NCBI GenBank assembly: GCA_051201605.1
Contig: CP179201.1
Span: 2,914,001 to 2,978,000 of the forward strand
DNA from: CABZJG01 sp902512685
GTDB lineage: Bacteria > Pseudomonadota > Alphaproteobacteria > Rhodobacterales > Rhodobacteraceae
Direction: 5' to 3'
DNA: 64,000 bases
Below, in pieces: positions 43,096 through 52,628 of the stretch. The notes under the pieces are model-generated. The model made no database searches. It was not told where the DNA came from and saw nothing but the letters and a program-made list of their open reading frames with translations. How positions within the stretch are numbered: position 1 is the stretch's first letter; the number at the start of each line of letters is the position of its first letter. Position numbers and translations under genes: made by a program.

Positions 43096-44007
43096 TTACT
43101 CCGTTTCGTTCGGCGATGTATTTAGGTGGCACCAATCAGCAAGCGCGCCGACTGGGGTGTGCCATGCCGTCTTTTGTTTCACTAGGTATTCAATCGTCTC
43201 GTCAAGATACCGGATACGGTGCGGCATGCCGAAAAGCCATGCATGTATCCCAAGCAGCAACACCCGCGCGGTTTTTGCACCGTCACGCGCCATCACGTCA
43301 TATGCTTCTTGAACAATCTGCGGGTAACGCGGCGTTGCAACACGTCGATGCCACAGCATTTGAACATCATCGAGTTCAGACATGACCGGCACTGATAAGA
43401 TTGGCGGATCGGAAAGGATCCAGTAGGGTTGTTCATCATTCGGCCAGTCGGCCAGCCAGCGATACCCCTCCTCTGCAAGGATCTGCGGCGTGTTCGCGCT
43501 TTCGCCGAAATCCTGCCCGATCCAACCTGTCGGTCTGTCGCCAGTGGCCTTGTGCAGCGTTTGCGTGCAGGTGCGGATATGGGCGCGGATCGTGTCATCT
43601 GTCATCTCGCTGGTGATCATTTCATTCGCATAATTGCCATGACCCGCAACATCCCAGCCGCGTTGGACCGCCTCCGTGATTAGGTTCGGGCAACGTCGAG
43701 CGACGTTTGCATTGACCGCAAGAGTTGCAGTGATGTCGTTACGGTCGAACACCTGAAAAAGGCGGAACATACCAATGCGCAGCCCGTATTCGCGCCAGGT
43801 GTGCGTGCGGTAATCCGGCTTGAACGTGCCATAAGCATCGCCAAACCTCGGATCACTATGCGCACCCTGGGGCGGTTCCAGTGCCCAATCTTCAAGGTAA
43901 ACTACCGGGCAAACCGCGACGGTCGCACCCTCAGGCAGACCCAAAGGCGCACGCCGAGGCAACGCGCTGAACGGATACAGATCATGATCCATACCTGGCA
44001 TGATCAT
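43096..44007 (-). CDS. Deacetylase-fold amidohydrolase, type A, copy 1 (PuuE/imidase-like)
   Basis: This 303-residue polysaccharide-deacetylase-fold protein starts MIMPGMDHDLYPFSALP; the start overlaps the preceding stop by four bases. It has the fold's strands (VAVCPVVYLEDWALEPPQG, WDVAGHGNYANE, GWIGQDFGESANTPQILAE, LADWPNDEQPYWI) but not the TFDDG/HxxxH metal site of true polysaccharide deacetylases. This resembles metal-independent PuuE allantoinases and bacterial imidases, which open cyclic ureides or imides. A paralogue is at 55773, also directly downstream of a type B partner. Confidence 0.82.
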   Translation of the reverse strand: MIMPGMDHDLYPFSALPRRAPLGLPEGATVAVCPVVYLEDWALEPPQGAHSDPRFGDAYGTFKPDYRTHTWREYGLRIGMFRLFQVFDRNDITATLAVNANVARRCPNLITEAVQRGWDVAGHGNYANEMITSEMTDDTIRAHIRTCTQTLHKATGDRPTGWIGQDFGESANTPQILAEEGYRWLADWPNDEQPYWILSDPPILSVPVMSELDDVQMLWHRRVATPRYPQIVQEAYDVMARDGAKTARVLLLGIHAWLFGMPHRIRYLDETIEYLVKQKTAWHTPVGALADWCHLNTSPNETE

Positions 44008-44882
44008 GGGCGCACCTGCGGGTTTTGTTGCAGGTACCAATCGGCAATCTCGGCGCCCGTCGCCAACCAGACATCATCATGATCCACAATATGGCGCAGC
44101 GCGCGTTCCAGCGGGCGGATACGATGCGGCTGACTGGAAATATAAGGATGCAGGGCAATGCATACGACCCTGCCTTGATCCGTACCTTCGCGCCACAACG
44201 TATCGAAATGATCAATGATCATCTGCGCGAAATCCTCGCCCTCGAAGTGATGGCGCCAGACCATCGCATCGTTGATGTCCATCTGATAGGGCAGTGTGAT
44301 CAACCGACCCGTGCGCGTGGCTAAGTCGGTTGGCTGATCATCATGATACCAATCGCCCGAATAGGTGATCCCGGCCTCTGCGACTAAATCTGGCGTGTTC
44401 TCCGTCCAAGTTGCTGCTGGGGAAAACCATCCTCGCAAAGGCGCGCCCGTTAGATTGCGATAAATCTCCACACACTCTTGAATAGCCTCGCGTTCGGCGT
44501 CTTCGTCCATGTCCCAGTGATATCGCGTGTTATAGATACCGTGTGCCATAACATCCCAGCAACGTTTCATGCTGGCCTCAAAAATTTCGGGATAATGTAG
44601 CCAGTTGCCCAAGTTCAGGGACAGTGTGACCGGCAAATTCAGTTCATCGGTGAGTTCAGTCAGACGCCACAACCCAACGCGGTTTCCATAATCCCGCAGT
44701 CCGTATCCCAAGACATCGGGGTGCGGTGTACGGGGCCACGCATCGCGGGGCTGGTCCTTGGGGGGCAGAAATTCGTAATGTTCCACATTGGATACTATCC
44801 AGACAGCCACGCGTGCGCCATTTGGCCAGGTGAGGCGCGGACGATCGTTAATGGACTGGTATTTCAGGCGTTCTTGGATCAT
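44004..44882 (-). CDS. Deacetylase-fold amidohydrolase, type B, copy 1 (PuuE/imidase-like)
   Basis: This 292-residue protein has VAVWIVSNVEHYEFLP, a GYGLRDYGNRVGLWRL block, CWDVMAHGIYNTRYHWDM, LRGWFSPAATWTENTPDLVA and VVCIALHPYISSQPHRI. It shares its fold with type A but has its own signature, shared with 56669. The HGIYNTRYHW segment takes the place of the usual metal-binding HxxxH. Overlap with the type A gene suggests that the two are co-translated and may form a heteromeric or sequential enzyme pair acting on a cyclic amide. The divergent dihydropyrimidinase-like gene starts only 35 bp away. Confidence 0.82.
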   Translation of the reverse strand: MIQERLKYQSINDRPRLTWPNGARVAVWIVSNVEHYEFLPPKDQPRDAWPRTPHPDVLGYGLRDYGNRVGLWRLTELTDELNLPVTLSLNLGNWLHYPEIFEASMKRCWDVMAHGIYNTRYHWDMDEDAEREAIQECVEIYRNLTGAPLRGWFSPAATWTENTPDLVAEAGITYSGDWYHDDQPTDLATRTGRLITLPYQMDINDAMVWRHHFEGEDFAQMIIDHFDTLWREGTDQGRVVCIALHPYISSQPHRIRPLERALRHIVDHDDVWLATGAEIADWYLQQNPQVRP

Positions 44883-44917
44883 ATTTCACCCCGAATCGAA
44901 CGTATGGAGACAAAGCC

Positions 44918-46300
44918 ATGAACGACACGGTCTTGCGGGGCGGCACAGTTTGGCTGGACGAGCGTGGCATGGTGAATGCGGACGTTGTGATCGCGGATGG
45001 CCGCATCACTGAAATCGCGGCCTCTGGGACGGGACAGGCCGCAAACATCGTCGATGTGACTGGCTTGACCGTTTTGCCCGGCGCGATTGATGCGCATATC
45101 CATCTGGGCCACGGCACCGACATTTCGCGCCCACGCGTGCCAGTTGATGCAAGCACCGAAACCGGTGCTGCTGCGCGTGGCGGTGTGACCAGTTTGATCC
45201 CGTACATCCTCAGCGCTGAACCCTATAAAGATGTTTTTGAAGAGATAGTATCCGTCACCGAATCGGGCGCGCGCATTGATTTCGGGTTTCATTTTGTCAT
45301 CGCCACAGAGGCGCAATTGGCCGAAGTTGCTTTGCTTTGCCAAAAGGGATCGCCCACTGCCAAATTGTTCATGAACATCCGTGGCGACGAAGGCAAACGT
45401 CTGGGCCTGCCGGGCACCAACGACGGCTTTCTGTTCCGGCTGCTTGAACGACTGGCCGAAAATGGCGGGATGCTCTGCCCGCACCCTGAAAACATCGAGG
45501 TGGCCTGGGTGCTGCGGGACCGCGTCATGACGCAGCCCGAAGCGGACCGCGACACTCTGGCCGCCTGGAACGCCACGCGCCCGCCGTTCGTCGAGGCCGA
45601 GGCACTGTCGCGCGCGGCCTATTTCGGACGCGTCACGGGCACGCCGGTGCATGGCGTGCACACCTCGTCGGGTGAAGCGCTGGCGGCGGCCGTTCAGCAA
45701 CGCGCCGCCGGTTCGGACGTGTCGATCGAAACCTGTATCCAGTACTTGACACAGGACACCGACAGCGACATCGGTGCGATGGGCAAGGTCAATCCGCCCC
45801 TGCGTGCGCCGACAGACCGTGATGCGCTTTGGGCAGGGATCGAAGCGGGCCAAATAGACACCATCGCCACCGATCACATCCACCGCCCACGCAGCTCCAA
45901 GGACGGCGGCATCTGGGCTGCGCAGCCAGGGTTTCCGGGCCTTGATACATTCCTGCCTGCCTTGCTGACGGAAGCCCGCAAGCGTGACATCGGACTGGAA
46001 AAGGTCCTGCCGTTGGTCAGCTGTAATCCAGCGCGCCGGATGGGGTTTACCAACAAAGGCCACCTTGCCGCTGGCATGGACGCGGATATCGCGGTGCTCG
46101 ATCTGAACGCGTCTTTCACGGTCGACAATGCCGATCTTGCCACGGATGCGGGTTATTCCACCCTGCACGGACAGACCATGACGGCCAAAACTGTGCATAC
46201 CATGTCCCGCGGGAATTTCGTGCTGCGCGATGGTGCGTTGACCGACACTAGCATCGGCCAGGGGCGCTATGTGGCCCGCACACTTGGGCAAGTTGAATAA
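44918..46300 (+). CDS. Dihydropyrimidinase/allantoinase-like cyclic amidohydrolase
   Basis: This 460-residue amidohydrolase has the metal residues in place: LPGAIDAHIHLG, the lysine of PTAKLFMNIRG, MLCPHPENIEVA, MHGVHTSSGEAL-type HTSS, and ATDHIHRPRS. It belongs to the hydantoinase/dihydroorotase/allantoinase group. It is transcribed away from the deacetylase-fold pair and ends one base before the convergent nitroreductase-fusion gene. As the second hydantoinase-like enzyme in the window, it probably acts on a different ring than the one at 36627. Confidence 0.88.
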   Translation: MNDTVLRGGTVWLDERGMVNADVVIADGRITEIAASGTGQAANIVDVTGLTVLPGAIDAHIHLGHGTDISRPRVPVDASTETGAAARGGVTSLIPYILSAEPYKDVFEEIVSVTESGARIDFGFHFVIATEAQLAEVALLCQKGSPTAKLFMNIRGDEGKRLGLPGTNDGFLFRLLERLAENGGMLCPHPENIEVAWVLRDRVMTQPEADRDTLAAWNATRPPFVEAEALSRAAYFGRVTGTPVHGVHTSSGEALAAAVQQRAAGSDVSIETCIQYLTQDTDSDIGAMGKVNPPLRAPTDRDALWAGIEAGQIDTIATDHIHRPRSSKDGGIWAAQPGFPGLDTFLPALLTEARKRDIGLEKVLPLVSCNPARRMGFTNKGHLAAGMDADIAVLDLNASFTVDNADLATDAGYSTLHGQTMTAKTVHTMSRGNFVLRDGALTDTSIGQGRYVARTLGQVE

Positions 46301-46301
46301 A

Positions 46302-47687
46302 TTATTCACGGCGTGCCCTCACTGCAAACAACCGCCCCGTGCAGCATTCCTCGTTGGTTAGAATCGCCGCATCGCCCGTTGCGCTTTGGCCAATGCCAAT
46401 CTGTTCTTCGATAACAAAACGATCCGCCAGCCATGCCTGCACATCTGCGGCGGGCAGCGGTGTGAATGGGCCCTGATTGGGGATTTGTGCCTTTGATTCC
46501 ACATCTCGCCAAAGTGCGCCATAAGCCGAAGCCATATTGCGCGCGCTGACAACAATATGACCGGCTCGTTTCAAGACACGCGCGCATTCATCCAGCATCG
46601 CTTGTGGGTCCGGCACATGTTCAAGTATCTGCGGCAGCACAACCGTATCAACCGAAGCGTCCGCATAGGGCAAAATACCACCCACCATCAGATCAAAGCC
46701 CACCTGATCTGCGGCAATCAGCTCTTGGCTGAGCCTTTCTTTTATGAAGGTCAGGTTATGGGCAGACAATTCGGCCACCGATAAGCGCGCGCTCTTGGAC
46801 AAGGCCTGCATCAATAGGACCGTCGAGGTGCCGCCCCATGGCATAACTTCAACAATCTGTCCATCCAATTGAGCGGGCAAAAGACTGTGTTCCACCTCCT
46901 GCGCATCACCCTGACGGCGCGACACATAAACCCCGGCCAGCGGAGATTTCGCCCAAACGGAATAGCCCCGAAAATCTGCGATCTGGCCCCAACTCCATGC
47001 GCGCGGATCCCACTGCGCAAAGGGATTGTGATCATTGCGGATGTCGAAATAGGGATAGGCGGGTGCAGGTTTGACCGGATACATGCTAGCCTCAGCGCGG
47101 TCAAAATGCTCCCACGAAAAAACCTCGTTCACGGGGCGGCGGGGAGCCTTCATCGCAGGGGCGCTTGGTTTTGCACGCCCAATGGCCAATGCGCCTTGCA
47201 CTTCAAAATTTGGCGGTAGCGCCAGCATATCGCGCAGCGCATGGTGATCCCCGATGCCAGCATTCCAGATACATTGATAGCCACGCAGATGCGCCGACAG
47301 CATCATGTGGTAGCAGGCCCCCGCAACCGACTGTACAATCGAGAAATTGCCGTGCGTCCAGCCTTTCTGAAAACACAGATAAATCAACGCAGAGCAGAAT
47401 TCGAAATGGTGGTTGCCGCCTGAAATCTCGCGCGCCTGTCGTTTGCGCTCGGAGCCGGTCACGATGATAAAATGCCAGTTTTGTTGGTTGCATGACGAGG
47501 GTGCTTCTACCCCATCGGTGACAATCTGCTCCAGCTCGGCGGGATCAATCAGCGTTCCGTCAAAATCACGACACGAAAATCGCGCTGCCAACTGGTCAAG
47601 GATACGGCGCAATTGCGCATCAGGTGTCGTTGGCTTGGGGTTTGGCATATCAAGACCAGACGCCACAGGTGGTTCCTTTTTCATCAT
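46302..47687 (-). CDS. Nitroreductase-methyltransferase fusion protein
   Basis: This 461-residue two-domain protein has an N-terminal nitroreductase-type flavin domain (about residues 25-190): ARFSCRDFDGTLIDPAELE, EAPSSCNQQNWHFIIVTG, GACYHMMLSAHLRGYQCIWN and LALPPNFEVQGALAIGRAKP. After a linker rich in proline and aromatic residues comes a class I SAM methyltransferase domain (about 280-440) with LPYADASVDTVVLPQILEHV and CARVLKRAGHIVVSARNM. Motif I is degenerate (IVEVMPWGGTST rather than ExGxGxG). The ATG at 47687 overlaps the previous stop by one base. Such fusion is unusual; it could reduce then methylate one substrate, or the methyltransferase part may be a binding domain. Confidence 0.82.
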   Translation of the reverse strand: MMKKEPPVASGLDMPNPKPTTPDAQLRRILDQLAARFSCRDFDGTLIDPAELEQIVTDGVEAPSSCNQQNWHFIIVTGSERKRQAREISGGNHHFEFCSALIYLCFQKGWTHGNFSIVQSVAGACYHMMLSAHLRGYQCIWNAGIGDHHALRDMLALPPNFEVQGALAIGRAKPSAPAMKAPRRPVNEVFSWEHFDRAEASMYPVKPAPAYPYFDIRNDHNPFAQWDPRAWSWGQIADFRGYSVWAKSPLAGVYVSRRQGDAQEVEHSLLPAQLDGQIVEVMPWGGTSTVLLMQALSKSARLSVAELSAHNLTFIKERLSQELIAADQVGFDLMVGGILPYADASVDTVVLPQILEHVPDPQAMLDECARVLKRAGHIVVSARNMASAYGALWRDVESKAQIPNQGPFTPLPAADVQAWLADRFVIEEQIGIGQSATGDAAILTNEECCTGRLFAVRARRE

Positions 47688-49075
47688 CAATTTGCGTGAC
47701 TGGACGCTAGGGGTTTTTGCTCAATCGGCATGCGCAACAGCGTGGACAGCGCAGACAAATCCGGCGCGTCGCAGATGTTTGTGAGCATGGCCAAAAGGGG
47801 GCGACAGGTACCCTCAGGCAACCGCCGCAGTGCATTTTGCATGAACTTGGTCTCAATCCTATCGGTGCCGACTGGCCGCTTAGACGTGCCGCGCACATCC
47901 TCGATTGTGGCGCTAAGTGACGCGCCTTCGGCCGTCTTGACCACCATATGCGCCGGAAAGACCTGCGGAAATTTCGCGTTTTTCATCACGCGCCAATCGA
48001 TCCGTCGTGCCAGTGCAATGACCGCATCGTTAGGGCTCGTTTCAAAGGACGCGACATCGACTTTACCAGTCTGCAGCATAAGAGCGATGCAATAGGCCAA
48101 GCCCCATTTCCCATCATAGCCAGAAGACGGAGCCTGTCGTCGCGTCCAAGGTTCACAAATCAAAGGGACCTGCCCTGCTGCGACGTCAACTGCAATGCTG
48201 TCGACCTGATGGGCCCGCACTCCCTGCGCCATCAGCTGTTCTGTCGCCTCAAGGAACGGATGGATGTAGTGGCAGCACGGATAAAGCTTAAACGCAGCAT
48301 CGGGCAGATGCCACATGTGGCCCAATTTGGCGGTCTGTTCTGAAAGATCACCGACCTGTCCCGCGAAAACCTGCATTACACCCATTGGCCCATCCAAAAC
48401 ACCCGCAGGCCCCGTCATGCCAGATGCCGCGAGGGATGCCGCAATAATACCCGTCTGCGCTGCCCATCCAGGGTTCAGCGCCTTCACGCTTGATCCGTCC
48501 TCCAGAAAGGCCAAAAGCCCTGACGCCTGCGAACCTGCGATGCCAATAGCATGCGCGATGCTTTCTGCCGGTAGGCCACGTTGGCGCGCGGCGGCCGCGG
48601 CGGCACCAATGGCGCCCGCGATCGCCGTCACCTGAAACCCGCGCGCCTGAAAGATGCCGGGTGCGGCAAGGCCAATGCGGATCATGACCTCCCATGCAAT
48701 GACATAGTTCAACAGTAAGTCGGCACCGCTGGCCTGTTCCGCCTCTGCCGCAGCAAGAGCGACGGGGGCCGCAACGGCGCTGCCATGAATGACGGACGCC
48801 GTGTGGGTGTCGTCATATTCCAGCGCATGGATCAAAGCACCGTTCAGCATCGCTGCTTCATTTGGGCCGGCTTGGCCACCAGACAGACAGGTAGCGATCC
48901 CACCACCCGCTCTCATGGCAGCAGGCCAACCGCGTTGCCCCTCACCCACTGAGGACGCAAGGCCCACGCCAATTGCATCTATCAAATGCAAACAGGCAGC
49001 CTCACGAACGGCCAGCGGTACGTCGTCCAAACGCAAATCCGCCGCAAACCCTGCTATGACGCGCGCCGCAGTCAC
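47687..49075 (-). CDS. MmgE/PrpD family protein 2
   Basis: This 462-residue MmgE/PrpD protein has ACLHLIDAIGVGLASSVGEG, MLNGALIHALEYDDTHTASVIHG, NPGWAAQTGIIAASLAASGM and FKLYPCCHYIHPFLEATEQL. It overlaps the flavoprotein gene (start at 49075, flavoprotein stop at 49072) and touches the nitroreductase fusion gene, so four genes from 51788 leftward are tightly coupled. The family catalyses dehydration, isomerisation or decarboxylation of small di- and tricarboxylates. The substrate is unknown. Confidence 0.9.
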   Translation of the reverse strand: MTAARVIAGFAADLRLDDVPLAVREAACLHLIDAIGVGLASSVGEGQRGWPAAMRAGGGIATCLSGGQAGPNEAAMLNGALIHALEYDDTHTASVIHGSAVAAPVALAAAEAEQASGADLLLNYVIAWEVMIRIGLAAPGIFQARGFQVTAIAGAIGAAAAAARQRGLPAESIAHAIGIAGSQASGLLAFLEDGSSVKALNPGWAAQTGIIAASLAASGMTGPAGVLDGPMGVMQVFAGQVGDLSEQTAKLGHMWHLPDAAFKLYPCCHYIHPFLEATEQLMAQGVRAHQVDSIAVDVAAGQVPLICEPWTRRQAPSSGYDGKWGLAYCIALMLQTGKVDVASFETSPNDAVIALARRIDWRVMKNAKFPQVFPAHMVVKTAEGASLSATIEDVRGTSKRPVGTDRIETKFMQNALRRLPEGTCRPLLAMLTNICDAPDLSALSTLLRMPIEQKPLASSHAN

Positions 49076-50430
49076 GCCGCCGCCTTAATGTCTTGCATTG
49101 CACGCAGGCTCGCGCGACGCCCCAGCACCAGTGCCGTGATCAGCCCATTACCTGACGCATAGCCCATGGCACCCGCGTGTCCACTGATCCCCACAGCCGC
49201 ACCACCACCCGCAAAAAGGTTGTCGATGATGCCACCACCTTCACGCAACACCCGCGCGTTCTCGTCCACCATCAACCCTCCCTGAGTGTGGAACAGCCCT
49301 GGCTTGACCCGTGCGATGGCAAAAGGAGCCTGCAAGGGGGCCATCGCAAATTTCCGACGATTTTGTGCATCACCCTCACCTGCTTGCGCAACGGTGTTGT
49401 AGTCGACAATCGTGTCGGCAAGGGCGGTGGCAGACAGTCCAGCGGCTTTGGCCAGTTCCTCGGCCGTATTAGCCCATTTCATCGCGCCCATACGCGCCAT
49501 CTCAGCATATTCTTCCTCAGCCAAGGCAACGTCATGGATGCGCCTGTCGTAGACGGCCCATGCAAACTCACCCTGCCCGTGGACTTTGGCGGCAAAGCCG
49601 GAATACCCATCGTCTTCATTGCCAAAGCGTCTGCCGTCAGCACCGACCAGAACCCCGCCCTTTTCAATCGTTGTCCAGCTTAGTAATTGGCCTTGCGGAT
49701 ATGCGACGGCGGCATAGCCTTGATAGGCGGCCATGTTACCTAAGGCCGCACCAAGGGACTGGCCCCATTCAATCGCTTCTCCTGTGCTTCCGAGCGCGCC
49801 GAAATATTCAACGTCTGCAATCTCGGGGCAGAACTGAGCGACCAGTGCACTGTTGGCAGCGAACCCATTTGTCGCCAAAACCACTTTGCGGGCATGAATT
49901 TCTACACCTTCGACGACAGCGCCGACAACGGAACCTGCCTCATCAATCAGCAACCGTTCGGCCCCGTTACCCACCGCCAGCGGAATATCGCGATCAGCCA
50001 CAAACCGAAGCAAATCATCGACCAAATCTTGCCCACGCCGCGATTTTGGGGCGTGCAGCCTTTCGACCGAATGGCCGATATGGCGGTAGTCCGTAATCAA
50101 TTCCATCCGCGCGCCCAGATCGTCGATTAGCCATTCACACAGCGGCCCGCACTCGCGAGCAATCAGAGCCGTCAGGTGGTCGGCATCATGTTTGCCTGCG
50201 GTGTTTTCGAGATCGGCGATCATACGCTCGGGGCTGTCGCTGATCCCTGCCGCGACCTGAAATCGCGAACCTGCTCCTGGGATTGATCCAGTGGAAAGGG
50301 ACGAATTGCCCCCCGGTGTTGCGCGCTTTTCAACGATTGCCACCACGCCGCCCGCGTCATGGGCCGTGATGGCAGCCGCCATCCCGCAGGCCCCGGCCCC
50401 AATTACCAAAAGGTCGAGCGTCTCGCTCAT
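49072..50430 (-). CDS. Fumarate-reductase-like FAD-dependent oxidoreductase 1
   Basis: This 452-residue protein has an N-terminal FAD-binding Rossmann motif (LLVIGAGACGMAAAITAHDAG), TPGGNSSLSTGSIPGAGS, VVLATNGFAANSALV and a C-terminal FHTQGGLMVDENARVL plus GYASGNGLITALVLGR. This is the pattern of soluble fumarate-reductase or ketosteroid-dehydrogenase-type flavoproteins, which add or remove a hydride pair next to a carbonyl. It overlaps PrpD genes on both sides by four bases. A paralogue is at 60260. It may desaturate or reduce a ring or an unsaturated acid within the pathway. Confidence 0.87.
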   Translation of the reverse strand: MSETLDLLVIGAGACGMAAAITAHDAGGVVAIVEKRATPGGNSSLSTGSIPGAGSRFQVAAGISDSPERMIADLENTAGKHDADHLTALIARECGPLCEWLIDDLGARMELITDYRHIGHSVERLHAPKSRRGQDLVDDLLRFVADRDIPLAVGNGAERLLIDEAGSVVGAVVEGVEIHARKVVLATNGFAANSALVAQFCPEIADVEYFGALGSTGEAIEWGQSLGAALGNMAAYQGYAAVAYPQGQLLSWTTIEKGGVLVGADGRRFGNEDDGYSGFAAKVHGQGEFAWAVYDRRIHDVALAEEEYAEMARMGAMKWANTAEELAKAAGLSATALADTIVDYNTVAQAGEGDAQNRRKFAMAPLQAPFAIARVKPGLFHTQGGLMVDENARVLREGGGIIDNLFAGGGAAVGISGHAGAMGYASGNGLITALVLGRRASLRAMQDIKAAA

Positions 50431-51788
50431 CCGGACGTCATCCCCGCAACGGTCTCGCGCCAGCTGGCGTTCAGGGCTTCAGTATCAAGCGCGAGGATAA
50501 TATCGAGGATCCCGAACATTGCAGGATAAGCAGGTGCAACGATCCCTTCGATTTTGGTGCGAATTTCGTCGGGCGAAAACGGCAAATCAGGCCCGCCACG
50601 AGCGCTCATCACTTCTTGCATAAGCTGACGACCGTCTTTCATCGTCCACTCTACCCGCGTGGGGCGATCATTGGGCCAGCCAGGCACCGGATCATAGGCG
50701 GACATTGTGACCTTCTGGCGCAAGGCCGCAACCTTTGGGTCAGACAAAACTTGGGCCGAAAACGCCTCAAACCCGCCGGAGCGGTTCAGCGCTGAGGTTG
50801 CCGCTATGTGCTGCATGGAAAACTTTCCCGAAATCGTCGTATCTGGATCGGGATTGTCCATGATGCGTGCCTTTTCATGGGTAACCAGATGGATGCTTTC
50901 GATCTCATTTGGGTCGGCCTGCTGGGCCAGTTTCAAATTGGCTTCGATGGTGGCGTGGCCGTATTGGCAGCAGGCAAAAACCTTGTGATAGCCATCTGAA
51001 ATGGCCCAAGCTTCGCCCAATCCTTCGCCCAATTCCGCAGCATCTGGTGCAGCACCAAAGGCGTCTGCATATACGTCATGCAAGGCCGAAGGCAGGCCTT
51101 TGATGCCATGTCCGACCCAATCGACAGCACGCATGGCCGTTTGCGCCGAAATGCCGGGCCAGATGTTGCGGCACAGCGATCCTTTGATCGGATGCGTGTA
51201 GGGGCCGGGCAACACCATTGTGGCGGCACTGGAAATTGCGCCGATGGTGACGTCCTCAGGCAAACGCCGCAACGCGCAAAGCGCCGCCGCACCGCCAACC
51301 GCAGCAAGTGACCCATGCGGGTGCAACACAAGGTTGGGAAAGGTGAAACACCGCGCCACGCGGGCCACGGTTTCGTAGCCAAGTACTAGCGCGCGCAGCA
51401 GATCAGCAGTTGTGTGATCCTCGGCCTCAGCTTCAGCCAGAAGGGCGGGCAGGCAATAGATACCAGCGTGGCAAATCACCCGACGATAGCCTTCGTCCAG
51501 TTCAGCCCAGTCCGATGCACAGCCATTTGCCAGAGCCGCTGAATACCTATCCAGCCGCGTGCCCATTGCGTTAAACAACGTCGCCTCGGGCGTGCCTGCA
51601 CTTGCGGCCACACCGTTTTGCAGGGCGATCAACTCTGGCTCAGCGCGGGCGGCGACCATTGCACCGATGTCATCCGCCAGCACAAAGGCGGCGCGTGTTT
51701 TCACGGCTTGCGGGATATCATCCCATTCGATTTTGGACGTGAACGCGACCAGCTTTTCCAGTGCTGCCCCAACATTTTGCGCAGTCAT
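50427..51788 (-). CDS. MmgE/PrpD family protein 3
   Basis: This 453-residue protein starts MTAQNVGAALEKLV; the start touches the upstream isochorismatase stop (TAATG). MmgE/PrpD blocks are present: VLADDIGAMVAARAEPELIA, ANGCASDWAELDEGYR, LGYETVARVARCFTFPN, LHPHGSLAAVGGAAAL and FACCQYGHATIEANLKLA. Although two PrpD genes in one operon might look redundant, this one is closer to the protein at 40149 in its N-terminal ADxxGAxV block. The two co-transcribed paralogues may act on different intermediates or form a heteromer. Confidence 0.9.
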   Translation of the reverse strand: MTAQNVGAALEKLVAFTSKIEWDDIPQAVKTRAAFVLADDIGAMVAARAEPELIALQNGVAASAGTPEATLFNAMGTRLDRYSAALANGCASDWAELDEGYRRVICHAGIYCLPALLAEAEAEDHTTADLLRALVLGYETVARVARCFTFPNLVLHPHGSLAAVGGAAALCALRRLPEDVTIGAISSAATMVLPGPYTHPIKGSLCRNIWPGISAQTAMRAVDWVGHGIKGLPSALHDVYADAFGAAPDAAELGEGLGEAWAISDGYHKVFACCQYGHATIEANLKLAQQADPNEIESIHLVTHEKARIMDNPDPDTTISGKFSMQHIAATSALNRSGGFEAFSAQVLSDPKVAALRQKVTMSAYDPVPGWPNDRPTRVEWTMKDGRQLMQEVMSARGGPDLPFSPDEIRTKIEGIVAPAYPAMFGILDIILALDTEALNASWRETVAGMTSG

Positions 51789-52474
51789 TAGTGATCCTCC
51801 AAGTCTTCTACCAATTTTAGAATACGCGTCGATGGATACACATCGGCGTATTTTGCGTTCATGTCCCACAGGTTGACCGCGTGAGACGTGGGCGAACGGT
51901 CATAAACCGCGTCATCGGGCACCAGAACCTTGAAGTTGTACGCGAAGGCATCCGTCACTGAACTGCGCACGCACCCACTGGTAGTGCATCCGGTAACGAT
52001 CAGAGTATCCACACCCAGATCGACCAGATGGCTGACCAAGGGCGTGCCAAAAAACGCGCTGGGATGTTTCTTGGGCAAAAGCACATCGCCCTTAACGGGG
52101 GCTATTTCTTCGACGAAGTCATAGCCTTTCTCATCGATCCCCATGATAGACGGAATCTTTGCTGCAAGGCGCCCACCATCTGTCGCAGAATTCTTCGGGG
52201 CGACATGCGGATAAAGGATCGGAAAACCCTTCTGGCGGAACAGCGCAACAAGCTTTTCTATATTGCCAACCGCATCCCACCCGACATCACCGCAGGATGT
52301 CGGATATTCTTTTATTGCGTCCCAATAGGGCTTTGGCGTGGTGCCGACCGTCCGGTATTGAACGTCGATGATTAACAATGCGGGACGTGCGCCGATGCCG
52401 CCTTCGCCGCCAAATCCGGCTTTTGCGTAGCGATCAATCTCTTCCTCACCTATCACTCCATCCCAGCTTGCCAT
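51788..52474 (-). CDS. Isochorismatase-family amidohydrolase 1
   Basis: This 228-residue cysteine hydrolase has Asp37 in LLIIDVQYR, a lysine at 135-136 in LLPKKHPSAFFG and the nucleophile Cys168 in VTGCTTSGCVRSSV. Relatives include N-carbamoylsarcosine amidase, ureidoacrylate amidase and maleamate amidase, which release ammonia or carbamate from open-chain amides. It leads the operon PrpD-flavoprotein-PrpD-nitroreductase fusion. An operator-like palindrome lies 35 bp upstream (52507-52522) in the divergent promoter. It probably removes nitrogen after ring opening. Confidence 0.88.
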   Translation of the reverse strand: MASWDGVIGEEEIDRYAKAGFGGEGGIGARPALLIIDVQYRTVGTTPKPYWDAIKEYPTSCGDVGWDAVGNIEKLVALFRQKGFPILYPHVAPKNSATDGGRLAAKIPSIMGIDEKGYDFVEEIAPVKGDVLLPKKHPSAFFGTPLVSHLVDLGVDTLIVTGCTTSGCVRSSVTDAFAYNFKVLVPDDAVYDRSPTSHAVNLWDMNAKYADVYPSTRILKLVEDLEDH

Positions 52475-52506
52475 ATCGCAGGCTCCTTCACTCGCGGATC
52501 ATCCAA

Positions 52507-52523
52507 ACTGTCAACAGTTGACG
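52507..52523. promoter_or_regulatory. Operator-like palindrome, site 1 of the right-hand cluster
   Basis: ACTGTCAACAGTTGACG contains the perfect palindrome GTCAAC-A-GTTGAC. It lies in the 154-bp region between the divergent isochorismatase operon and the NTF2-like genes. A near copy (ACTGTTTACAGTTGACA) occurs at 57598-57614 in another divergent promoter. Confidence 0.65.
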
Positions 52524-52628
52524 AAACTCACGCTTTGATGTCAAGTTGCCACTTGAGAAATGGACGGGCCACGGGTACGAAAATAAGCTTTGCGCGCCAA
52601 CACAAACACCACACAGGAGATCCGCAAA

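Noticed and set aside
44879..46309. 476-residue minus-strand frame opposite the dihydropyrimidinase-like gene
   Set aside because: It is antisense to a gene with a full metal-binding motif set and has no recognisable motifs; the high GC content keeps the opposite strand open.
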